A DNA stretch of 64,000 bases from Planococcus citri (Eukaryota; Arthropoda; Insecta; Hemiptera; Pseudococcidae), in NCBI RefSeq assembly GCF_950023065.1, contig NC_088680.1, positions 63,897,350 to 63,961,349 on the forward strand. The letters run 5' to 3'. Positions 34,327 through 44,365 of the stretch are shown here, in pieces. A model generated the notes under the pieces. The model saw nothing but the letters and a program-made list of their open reading frames with translations. It did not search any database and was not told where the DNA came from. The stretch's first letter is position 1, and each line of letters starts with the position of its first letter. The position numbers and the translations under genes are program-made.

Positions 34327-34554
34327 CTGTAAAAACCAAGAAACAGACGGGGGGGACAGGGGGGTCAGTCAGAGCGAGACAAAGAGAATATCAAAAATTT
34401 TACCGGAAAATGCGTGAAAAATCTATACAGTGGGTTCGAGCCCCACATTGGGCGCCAATGTGAGAATATTATTACTTTATGCCTGTTACCGTAATGGGTT
34501 AAATCACTACTTCAAAGGGGAGAACTAAGAAATACTCCGTAGAGGATAACTTAC
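34327..34554 (-). other. Leader intron of the LTR element
   Basis: The donor CCAG|GTAAGT inside the 5' LTR (exon end 34555) and the acceptor TTTTTACAG (ends 34327) bound a 228-bp intron that contains the primer binding site. Removing it would join the LTR leader to the ORF1 start. The same donor could serve the acceptors at 30392, 29913/29795 and 29182. Splicing is predicted from consensus only. Confidence 0.55.
34430..34457 (-). promoter_or_regulatory. Primer binding site for tRNA-Lys(CUU)
   Basis: One base inside the 5' LTR, the minus strand starts TGGCGCCCAATGTGGGGC and continues to 34430. This is complementary to the 3' 28 nt of animal tRNA-Lys(CUU), CCA included, with one mismatch as I recall that tRNA. 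It fixes element orientation and LTR boundaries. It is not a tRNA gene, as only the T-arm and acceptor half is present. Confidence 0.88.
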
Positions 34555-34958
34555 CTGGCTAGCTCAGCAGGACGGCGTTATAATAATAGACCACAAGATG
34601 TGGATAAAATACACGCACATGCTACACAAATGGTATATTTTATCACGGATTATGTCACAATAGACGATTAACACGGATTAAGAACAGATTAACACAATTA
34701 AAACAAGATTATCAACATAATTAACACGATTCACAGATTACAACGTATGTTGGTCTATGAATATAAATATATCAGTGCATCCCAGCACTTCTTTAACACG
34801 GAAGACCGTTGACGTGATCAGTGTACAACGAACTACACCGTTCCACACGCTCGTAGCTGCGTCTAGGGTGCAGCTCCGAGTAGGACAACGCAGTGTTACC
34901 ATGAGGAGAAATACATAATAGTACTACATAGGCAGGTTAGGCATATGCGGATATAACA
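34459..34958 (-). repeat. 5' LTR (500 bp) with promoter, splice donor and tRNA-complementary site
   Basis: The termini are TGT...ACA. In the sense direction it contains a TATA-like TATATTTATATTC (about 34762-34775), then a stretch with four to five GTGTTAAT-type repeats (about 34660-34735), one CATTTGT (34626-34632), then GCTGAGCTAGCC (34557-34568) directly followed by the splice donor CAG|GTAAGT (34549-34557). The start of transcription is not determinable by eye; the donor's position near the sense 3' end implies that it lies in R or U5. Confidence 0.9.
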
Positions 34959-35300
34959 AGTGATCCACAAAAGGGGAGAATTGGTAAAAATGGCACCAAC
35001 GTTTTTGGTCAGCAATGTGATAACTTATTTTAATTTCACATTTTCGCTGTGATTTATTCAATTGAGCTTAGTTTTGACTCGTAGTGATAGAGTAACTTTT
35101 ATGAGGATTAGGGGGAGGGGAGGGGGGCAAGTCTCCGAGTCCGCAAGGGAACTTGAAAGGGGGTCAGTATTGATTTCTACGCACTTCATCTCTGTTTATG
35201 GTACATTGCGACACATTTTTCATGCTCATTTCATTATGTCTCAAATTCAAAAGTTGTTCCTTTTGAGTGACATTAGGCTCACCCCCCTGGTGGTTGGCGC

Positions 35301-35480
35301 CTCTTACATGAGTTTTTTAATTTTTACAAATACATTTTTGTACTCTACAATAAATTGTCAGATGAATTGTTTTTCTGAAATTACCACATCAGGTCATTCC
35401 ATGCCAAATCGGCAGATTTTTGCACGATAGGTCTTCGATTTTTTTTTTGAAAATCAGATCATGTGTAGAGGTCATCAAAC
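35301..35480. other. Junction with partial copy of another palindrome family
   Basis: From 35392 the sequence GGTCATTCCATGCCAAATCG, then TTTTTGCACGATAGGTC and ATCAGATCATGTGTAGAGGT, repeats the left arm of the element at 41273-42002. Only about 100 bp is present, so this is a truncated copy. Confidence 0.6.
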
Positions 35481-38400
35481 AATCACAAATGTTGGTAAAT
35501 ACATCAGAAAACTTTTTTTCCTGGCGGATTATGCAAATTACCGTAACAAGATCTGGTGCTGGTCCATATTCGAACTGGTCCATAATTGGTGTCTTTACCT
35601 TTGATCAGATCTTTTAAATTATACTTTGATCACATTTTACCATTTTTAATTTCATGAAGTTTCTGTCAATTTATCACTCAAATTATATTTTAACTAGTTA
35701 CCTAACAAGTTTTTAAAATGTTTCACGCAATGTTTGTTCAATCGTTATTTAATTTTTTCAATTTTTTTTTCAAGTTTTCACAATACTCATTTTATAATAT
35801 TTTTGGTCAATTTTAGTAAAATTTCAAGCATTTTTAATGACTTTCCTTATAGTCAATCATTTTTATACTATTCTAGATTCGGACTTTGGCTGATAATCGG
35901 AGTTGGTTTACTTTTATTGTTATGTTACATTGGTAAGAATCTATGGTACATTATATACGAGTACCTACATAAATGATTTCAACCCGTCTGAATGCGAAAA
36001 AAAGTATTTTATTAATTTCTATTAAGGCACTGAAACATGAAATAGAGAACGTACCAAATGGGTTAAACATTCGGTATTGACCATCTCGAAAGTCTGCCTA
36101 TTTTTTTCAGACTATCTGGAAATGGCTATTTTTCTACCCAGAAAACAAAAAGTTCTGAACATTGGAGTAAGTCAGAACAGTTTATATTTTATTCCACTGA
36201 GTGAAGTTACTGTATCAATTGTGCTTGAATTTCCACCATAGGTTAAGAACCCTTATGGGAACCTACATAATAAATTTGATCCATATTGGTTCATTAGAAG
36301 CAGAGTAACAGCTGGTCAAAGTTGAAATTGCGAAAAACTCATTCTGACTTGCCCCAGTACACCTTATATGATTCCTGTAATATCTTATGTGAGAATTGAG
36401 CTTAATTTTCACTATTGAATTGAAATTCTCATAACTTATGCATTTCAACTCATACATTCCGTTTTTGATACTGGTTTTCAATTTTTCAAAATTTTTGGGC
36501 CCCAAACAGGGGGGTGAAGGGTCAAATTTCAAAATCTTATTCTGAAAGTTCAGAGCACTTGGTGAGTAGATCCTAATTCCTAAATTTCTTCAAAATTGGT
36601 TCAGCCGTTTGTTCAGTAGCCCTATTGCAGATCCGGAAGAATTTGACAAAATGACAAAATTGTGCTGAAATCTAAGTCCGCGAATTTTTATTGTTGAAAG
36701 TTTGTAGTGGTCTCAAAAGAAAGAAAAATTAGAAAAAATGGTACTTCAATTTTTTGATTCGACCAAGACGAGTTAGTTGCAGAATATCAGTGCAACTGCT
36801 CGTCTCGGTTTTACCTTGTTTTCACGCTGTTTTCATCGTTTTAGTTTTATGTGTGTCTCTCTGGGGGGGGGGCTGGATTTATGAACGTGAATAACATTTA
36901 GAAAATTACTTGATACAAATTATATTTCAACACAAGTTGAAGAACACACTAAAAAAAATGTTAGCATATCCACAAAGTTTTTTGTAGGTAAGTACCTACC
37001 TACCATTGTATCTCAGCGAGTTTTGACTTTACAGTTGTAAATCATTTTCCTATTATTTGTATTTTCAGTAAAAAAAAAAAAATACTTACAGTATCAAAAA
37101 ACATTTCTCCTGACAGATTGAGCAAATTACCAACAAGGTCTGGCACTGATCCATATTGCAGACCGGTCCATAATTGGTGCCGTTACCCTTAATCAAATCT
37201 TTTAAATTAATATGGTAGGTACTTTGATCACATTTTACCATTTTTCATAATCATCACAATTTCATGAAGTTTCTGTCAATTTAAATACTTATTCAAATTA
37301 TATTTCAACAAGTTAACAAGTTTTAAAAATGTTTTATGCAATGTTTGTTCAATCGTTATTTAATTTTTCAAAAATTTCATCATTTTTTTTCAACTTTCAC
37401 AATACTTAAGTATTTTATGATATTTTCAGTCAATTTTAGTACAAGTTCAAGGATTTTCAATGACATTCCTCATAGTCATTAATTTTTAGAGACATACTTT
37501 GGCTTTGGTATTGCCAGTACCTATCAAACAAGAAAGTGAAGATATGGACAAGTATAGTTAGCTATTTTTTGGACTACTTATCTAGAAGTGGCTATTTTTC
37601 CATGCAAAAAACAAAAAGTTCTCAACAAAGTCCAGATTTGGAAATGCAAGATAAAGAAAAAGAAGGTATAATAGAACCTGAGGCTGAGCATAGTATAAAT
37701 GGTTGATTGGTCAACCAATTTTAGTAAAATTTCGATGATTTTTAATGAATTTCCATATAAGGTAAGTGCAGGTAATTACGCCACCCTAAGGTTTGAGGTC
37801 ATTTAATGGGGTTAAAATGCATCTTTGGCAAAAATGTGAATGAACCACCTCAAAGTACATCTTATTAGCTACCTTTCACGAAAAAAAATTTTTTTCTTAC
37901 CCCTCCCCCAATACCGCCAATCTCCTCCTGAAAATTGTTTACAAAAGTGGCGTAATTATCAACACCTGCAGGTAATTACGCCACCATCCCAAAAAACTAT
38001 TTAAAATCTATGAAAACATTGGTAAAAATCATTTGGCATTTTGGGCATCTTATTGGCTACCTTTCCCTAAAAAAAATGTTTTCCATTACCCCTCCCCCTA
38101 TCCCATCCCTCCATTTCTGAAAATGTGGTGTATTCATCAACATATGCAGGTAATTCCGCCACTCTGCCCCCACCACCAAAAAAAATTATTTAAAATTATT
38201 GATAAAAACATCGCTAAAAATTATTTCTTAGTATTTTGGTCAAATATGTGAAAGTCCTGAAAGAGTTTTGTTAAAGTGGCGTAATTTTCAACATTGGTAC
38301 TTTTGTATATTTTTCAACTTTTCGATACTTACATTGAGAAATGACAAAAAACTGTTTATCCCATTGAAATCGTCATTAAATTTACTACAGGAAACATATC

Positions 38401-41060
38401 TTCAAAAATTTTTTTCGCCCTTATTACAAATTACAGCACGTTTCCAAACTGTGGTCAATTTAACATGACGTTTTTTTTTGGCATCAAATTTACGAAAAAG
38501 CGAGCCACAGATCAGAAAATTATCCGATCCGGTGATATTTTTGGTTTTCCTACCTTGGCTTCAACAGTACAATCACCTAAAAATTGTCTCACGGTGCCAT
38601 CTACCCGTTTACTATGAAAACTGAGGTAGTGGCGTAATTAGCTGCACTTACCTTACGTAGTCAATAATTTTTATGCCATACAAGAAAAATGATCTTTTGA
38701 CTTCAGTATTGCTAGTATTGGACGGTTCAGACTTCAGCTGAGAATTTGATTCATTAATTACATATTTAATTTACACTTTCATAGTTAGGCTGGACTAGGT
38801 ATCTAGTGGTGGTTATTTTTCCACCTGAAAAAAAAGTTCTCAACAAAGTCAAGATTTGGAAATGTGAGATAAAGAAAAAAATCCTTTGATCTGCACATTT
38901 TAGTTTTTACTATTTTTCATTTCATGAAGTTTCTGTCAATTAGATCATTCAAATTATACTTAATTCAACAAGTTGAAATTTTCAAAAAATGTTCATGCAA
39001 TGTTTGTTCAGTCGTTATTTAATTTTTCGAAAATTTCACTTTTTTTTTTCAATTTTTACAAAACTTATTTTATGATGCGTATTTTCTGTCAATTTTAGTA
39101 AAATTTCGAGGATTTTGAATGGCTTTTCTCATGGTCAATAATTTTTAGAGATGTGCTTTGGATTCATTTTGAGCATTTTTAATGACTTTCCTTACAGTCA
39201 ATAATTTTTATGCTATACTATAGAGACGATCTTTGGCTTCATAGTATTGCCAGTATCCTACGATTCAGACTTCAGCTGATAATCTTAGTTGGTTTTACTT
39301 TTATTGTCATGTTACATGGCCCATGGGTAAGACCCTATGGTATGGGTACCTACTTAAACAAACATGGTTTCAACCCCTGTCAAAATGTGAAAAATGAAAA
39401 TGTTTTTTTTAAAACTAGACTTCATAGTGTTACGCTAGACTTGGTAGTGATTATTTTTCTAGCTGGAAAAACAGTTCTCAACAAATTCAAGATTTGGTAA
39501 TGCGAGATTAAGAAAAGGATATCTACATACTTTGATCACATTATACCATTTTTCATTTAATGAAGTTTCTGTCAATTTGAACACTCAAATTATATTTCAA
39601 TAAGTTAACAAGTTTTAAAAATGTGTCATGCAATGTTGGTCCAATCGTTATGTAATTTTTCAAAAGTTTCATTTTTTTTTTTCAATTTTTACAATGGTAG
39701 ATAAAGATATGTACTTATTTTATGATATTTTTGGTCAATTTTAGTAAAATTTCAAGGATTTTTAATGACTTTTCTTATAGTCAATAATTTTCAAAGACGA
39801 TAAGAAAAATAATTTTTAATAGAACCTGAAGCTGAGCGTAGTAAAAGTGATTGATTAGTCAACAACGTTCAACGTTCGACTCACAACCATCGAAAATTGA
39901 TCAACTCGTTGTTTTTTCACAACACGCTCCCTAGCTACATTGAAGACATCCTAAAATGCCAAAGGGTATCTCAAAAGTCCTAAAAATTGTGGTTTGTTTT
40001 TGGAAATTCTGAAGTAAATATAATTTGTACTACATACTTAATTGTAATTTTTACCCTGAGTACAATAGGTCAGCTGGAAAAAATATGTTAGGTCTCGAAA
40101 CACCTCATTCATGGCAACATTCAAAAACTTCGATATTTTATTTTTGAGTGGGTCGTATTTCTCATGTTGATATTGCACTAAATGAAGTTCCAAAACAAAG
40201 AATTTGTATCAGATCTTTCAAATGATACTTTGACCACATTCTACCATTTTTACTTTTATGAAGTTTTTGTCAATTTAAACACTCAAATTATTATTATTAT
40301 TATTATTTTGGGTTTTTATAATTACTAGATTATTACACCTCTAAGTGAGAAGGTTTATATTGAGTTTGCTAAGATATTTTAACAAGATAACAAGTTTTAA
40401 AAATGTTTGTTCAATCGTTATTTAGTTTTTCAAAAATTTCATCAATTTTTTTTCAATTTTCACAATACTTATTTTATGATATTTATTTTGAGCATTTTTA
40501 ATGACTTTTCTTATAGTCAATAATTTTTATGCTACACTAGAGACGATCTTCGGCTTCAGTATTGCCAGTATCGGACAATTCCGACCTCGGCTGATGATCG
40601 GAGTTGGTTTACTTTTATTGTTATGTTTCATTGGTATTAAGAATCTATGGTACTTATATACGAGTACATAAACGATTTCAACCCGTCTAATTGCAAAAAA
40701 AAAAAGTATGTTAATAAAGTCTACTTATCTTTTTCGGACTATCTGGAAGTGGCTATTTTTCTACCCAGAAAACAACAAGTTCTCAACAAAGTCCAGATTT
40801 GGAATTGCAAGATAAAGAAAAAGAAGGTTTATAGAACCTGAGGTTTAATAGCATCGATAAATGGTTTATTAGTCAACAACGCTCAACGTTCTACTCACAA
40901 ACATCGAAACTCAATCAACTCGTTGTTTTTTCACAAAACATTCCCTGCATTGAAGGACACCTAAAATACCAATTTGTTGTCTTAAACGTCAAAAAAATTG
41001 TAGTTTGTTCTTAGAAATTCTGAAGTAAATGATCTGTAGTACTAGTGAACCCGTGTAGCC
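35480..41060. repeat. Large array of diverged tandem units, right half
   Basis: The array of 15200-24600 resumes with the same blocks: TGAAGTTTCTGTCAATTTA at about 35657, 37267, 38925 and 39563, and AAAACAAAAAGTTCT with TCCAGATTTGGAA at about 36145, 37610 and 40775. A further exon-like block starts at 40069, after CAATAG. The 36500-36880 segment repeats 19875-20285. The stretch at 36360-36400 resembles intron 2 of the secreted-protein genes, hinting that the array and those genes were once part of one duplicated locus. Confidence 0.75.
37760..38653. mobile_element. 894-bp TIR element with TA target site and three internal repeats
   Basis: The ends are AGGTAAGTGCAG and CTGCACTTACCT, each flanked by TA (37758-37759, 38654-38655). 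Sister array units at 20980-21010 show the empty site. Internally, a module of about 180 bp starting GCAGGTAATTACGCCAC occurs at about 37767, 37969 and 38145. Each has CTTATTGGCTACCTTTC-like or TTACCCCTCCCCC-like sequence and ends in GTGGCGTAATT-type sequence. TA duplication fits Tc1/mariner-like transposition. No transposase is encoded. Confidence 0.8.
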
Positions 41061-41272
41061 TGGTGTGAATAGTGGGAGCAATGCCCCCCCCCCTTAGTAT
41101 ACTCAAGAGGGTGAGCTGTTTTTTATATTCATAAATTGCAGTAAGTAATTTACTTATCATTCGCGTGCGATCAAACTCAAACGTGAGTGAAATTTTATGT
41201 GTAAGTAATTTAATTTCATTTTCTGATTGAAAACACGTATGATACTTATGGGAAGTGTTAAAAATCGTATTA
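41061..41272. other. Junction between array and palindromic element
   Basis: The array similarity ends near 41040. What follows has a C-run at about 41084 and AT-rich sequence, with no gene or repeat that I can place. Confidence 0.35.
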
Positions 41273-42002
41273 GGTCATTCCATGCCAAATACGTGGATTT
41301 TTGCACGATGGGTCTTCAATTTTTTTCAAAATCAGATCATGTGTAGAGGTCATCAAACAATGACAAATGACGTCAACCGGACATTTTTTCGATATTTTTT
41401 TCAGCTGAGCTGTGAATCTTCAAAGTTCTCCAAAATGGCTGAAAATAGACAATTTCAGTTGCAAATTGCTCCATTGCGGTAAAACATCTCAAAAATGCAA
41501 AAATTTTCATTTTTTAGGTTTCCGATGATATATTTTTGCAATAAGTACGAATCTTGCAATTTTTTTCTCGACAATGAAAAAAAATGCTAGTTCAATTTGT
41601 TGATATGTTATTCTACGTAAAATGGGCTAAAACTGAGAATTTTTTCAGAATTTTACATCTTGGACATTGTGGTTCTTATTTAAATTATAAGTTTTTAAAT
41701 CAATTTTTTTAGGTTTTTGAAAGTGGCAACACTGATTTTGACATCATTCGTCGATTACCCTCTCAAAGTGCTACAACTTGAAGAAAATAGGTCGAAATTC
41801 TATACCGTGTACAACCGGAGCAATTGGCAACTGAAATTTTCCATTTTCAGACATTTTACAGAACTTTGAAGCCTCACAGTTCCGCCAAAAAAAATCGAAA
41901 AAATGTCGGGTTTACATCATATGACCTCTACACATGATCTGATTTTGAAAAAAAATCGAAGATCCATCGTGCAAAAATCCGCCGATTTGGCATGAAATGT
42001 CC
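41273..42002. mobile_element. 730-bp fold-back element
   Basis: The left arm GGTCATTCCATGCCAAATAC, CCGGACATTTTTTCGAT and CTTCAAAGTTCTCCAAAATG is matched in reverse by CAGAACTTTGAAG (about 41860), AAAAAATGTCGGGTTTAC (about 41899) and GCCGATTTGGCATGAAATG at the right end. A partial copy lies at 35392-35490. Ends resemble those of the element at 13981-14317. The 75-codon frame inside the left arm has no support as a gene. Confidence 0.75.
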
Positions 42003-42518
42003 CATCATTACCTTGAAGGCAATGTCGTGTGTGTCCATAAAAAAAAATCGTCTTTGTGCGTCACTGTTAAGAATCTATGATGCCCTGAATTGGAAAATTT
42101 GCATCTGGGTGCAGTGAAAATGCTCCATGGAAAATGCATGAAGCTAACCAATATTCAATCAGGACTCAACGAACCCTTCCGAGCATATCCGAACCTTATC
42201 AGTGATGCTTAAAATCGTACTTTTTTTATGGACATACATGGTTTTGCATTTAATGGTAACGATATTTACAATCACAAAACTTGAACTTTGAAAAGCAATA
42301 AAAGCTTCAAAGTCATTGGTATGAAAATCACCAAAAAATTGGTCAATCAATAACCACACTGAACAGTCAACGCTGTGTTTTCCCGTCAATGTCAGTTGAA
42401 GAAGCCAAAGAAATTAACTATTTTCTACTGGGCAACTGGATTTTAGTTCAAGTAATTAGATAGGTAGCTTATCTTAAAATTTTGTTTATACCACTTTTTA
42501 AAATTTTTAAAAATGTTT
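42003..42518. other. Spacer beside pseudogene C
   Basis: It contains a 76-codon open frame on the minus strand (42159-42389) that I do not recognise and do not call as a gene. This segment takes the place of the missing 3' half of exon 3 of copy C. Confidence 0.35.
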
Positions 42519-43201
42519 ACCGTGTGTAAATTCATCAATTTTCTTTACAATGGCATCTGAACTTATCTTGACGATCCACATGCATCCTTCTTTGTGGAAA
42601 TTCATATACACGATATTATCATATGAAAAATAGAATTTTGGGAGGATATGTTAGCCCCAAATCATAAGTTTGGGGCCAGCATATCCTCCCAGAATTCAAT
42701 TTTTGATTTTATTGATGCCATGAGATGTTCTTTCTTAAGATCTTCGTGTCATCTAAAATAGATTGCCTGCAATAAACATGATTTTTGCAAACAATGTGAA
42801 CATAAACCGTTCTATTTATGATTCCTTGATATCTCATGTGAGAATGAACTTCCTCTCTGCAGTAAATATGTACTTACCATGCTAGTCAATTATGAAGCGC
42901 TACGGTAAAAAAAAAATAAGTCTTCTTACATATCTTTCTACGCGACTGGCAAAAGCACCTGTCCAGTGTACTGCTGTGATATCTGTGATTCCCAAACTAC
43001 ATGCTTCATGTTCAACATTTACAACAGGAGCAACATCCTAAAATCAACATAAACTATTGCTTAGAATCTTATGTTACCTACAGTTTGACAATGAAAGTGA
43101 TTAGGTAGGTATGTGTTACTTACGTGCTGTTTGAGGAAGTGGAAGTTGAGAAACTGATGCAATTCCATTGAAAAATAGAAAATCATGGTGCGTTGTTTCA
43201 T
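42519..43201 (-). pseudogene. Small secreted protein, copy C (broken)
   Basis: Exon 1 (ATG 43201) has a deletion relative to A and B within the F/L-rich signal peptide, which shifts the frame. Exon 2 (43037-42930, 36 codons) keeps its splice sites but has lost several conserved residues. Exon 3 starts with KEHLMASIKSKIEFWEDMLA, then hits a stop where the sequence turns back on itself: about 28 bp encoding the FWEDMLAPN region are repeated as an inverted copy (about 42635-42705). Coding similarity resumes briefly (KKIDEFTH) and ends at about 42519. The upstream TATA-like block is retained at 43307-43314. Confidence 0.85.
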
Positions 43202-43399
43202 CTCGAATGTTTTCCAAGTTAATGTTCAAAATGTGATCACGTAGTCTATGTTAAGGATAAGCAATTGCCATTATAATTTAAAAAATTTAATTATTTTTTC
43301 ATGATAATTTTATAATGAAATTTTTATGTACAAAAATGTTGAATTGGTTACTGGTATTAGGAGTATTTATCATTTATCTAATCTTATCTCCCTCCCAAT

Positions 43400-43540
43400 A
43401 TACATTGCTCTAGATAAATTAGTCTATGGATTTATTTTTAAAAAGATCAATGATAATTAAGCAGTGATATTGATATTGAAGTGGGTAGATTAGTTGATTC
43501 GTTTTCCCTTTTTTCATAATGATTTTTCTTCTACCATCAA
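43400..43540. other. Spacer
   Basis: Short AT-rich stretch between the copy C upstream block and the LINE 3' end, with no feature seen. Confidence 0.4.
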
Positions 43541-44210
43541 AAGTTGAATTTTTTAATAGGTAGGTCATCATCATCAACGTCTAGTGTGCCGCCAATAACA
43601 ATTGCCACTCCTCTCTGTCTTGAGCTAGTGTGGCCGCAGTCGCTACTGAGCCAACTACTTTCCGGACTGTATCAGTCCACCTTGTTGGAGATCTTCCTCT
43701 CCCTCATGTTCCAGGGACCTTGGACCTTGCCAAAGAGAATTCCTTTTTCTATCTTTTCCTGCCCTCAGCCCTGTTCTGGTTATGTGTCCAAAGTAACTCA
43801 TTATCCTGGTTTTACATATTTTACTTAGCCTGGTTGGTTCTTGGAATTGTTCCACAATTGATGCATTTGTTTGGTGCACAGTGTATGGTGTCCTCAATAT
43901 CCTGTGCCATACCCACATTTCAAAGGCATCAATTCTTCAATCATCTTGCTTCAATGTCCAGGTCTCCGCTCCATATAAGAAAACTGGAAAAACTAGCATC
44001 CTGATTAGTCTCTTCCTCGTTTTTATGGAGATTTTCCAGTTGGTGGTGACTTTTCTCAACTGAGACATCGCTGCTTTTCCAAGAGCTATTTGTCTTCTAA
44101 TTTCCTTGGCTGATCCTCCATCAGCATCCATAAGTGAGCCCAAATGAATAAACGAGTTCACTTTTTCTAATTCAATCAGGGCTTTGGATTCTGATAAGTA
44201 TCCAGAGTTG

Positions 44211-44272
44211 CATTAAAAAGCAGGTAAATATAGGTAGGTTAAGAAAAAGAGACTTCTTCTTAATTTGATTCA
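44211..44272 (+). repeat. Second copy of the SINE tail
   Basis: The 62-bp tail (GTTGCATTAAAAAGCAGG to CTTCTTAATTTGAT) is repeated about 250 bp upstream of the full SINE's tail. Only the 3' part is present. The 94 bp between this copy and the SINE head (44272-44365) is unassigned. Confidence 0.7.
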
Positions 44273-44365
44273 ACTCTCTGGCCTAAAAGTAATTCTCTTG
44301 CAGGTTGCCTATCTGTACTCTGTAGGATTCAGTGTCTTTGCACTAATTAGCATTGCTCTCCAATG

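Larger units (their letters stand above)
26447..34958 (-). mobile_element. 8.5-kb LTR retrotransposon without a recognisable pol
   Basis: The element is bounded by two 500-bp LTRs and the 4-bp target duplication AGTG (26443-26446, 34959-34962). The empty site is known because the host palindrome's other arm preserves it. On the minus strand the order is: 5' LTR, tRNA-Lys primer binding site, a 1234-codon ORF, two small related ORFs, a long T-rich stretch, a polypurine tract and the 3' LTR. No DTG/DSG protease, YxDD reverse transcriptase, DEDD RNase H, integrase HHCC/DDE or CCHC knuckle is visible. It resembles TR-GAG or large-retrotransposon-derivative elements mobilised in trans. The 4-bp duplication and tRNA-Lys priming would suit a Gypsy-type partner (inference). 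LTR identity and the intact ORF indicate recent activity. Confidence 0.9.
24880..35300. mobile_element. Fold-back element of about 1.9 kb, split by the LTR retrotransposon
   Basis: The left arm, about 24880-25385, is inverted relative to 26315-26446 joined to 34963-35300. Landmarks are GGGGTGAGCCTAATGTCACT with AGTGACATTAGGCTCACCCC, and AACATGTCCCCAACCCCC with its complement at about 26345-26368. The spacer (25386-26314) is itself partly inverted, with ATTTTCAAGATCCGCATC against GCGCATCTTGAAAATAA. Removing 26447-34962 gives a continuous arm, so the LTR element inserted after the palindrome formed. No protein is evident. Confidence 0.8.

Noticed and set aside
34430..34460. Possible tRNA gene
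   Set aside because: Only the T-arm and acceptor half with CCA is present and it abuts the LTR, so it is a primer binding site.
34557..34575. A-box-like TAGCTCAGCAGG on the plus strand of the LTR as a pol III promoter
   Set aside because: No B box follows at a suitable distance. The match is better explained as complementarity to tRNA-Lys plus a splice donor on the sense strand.
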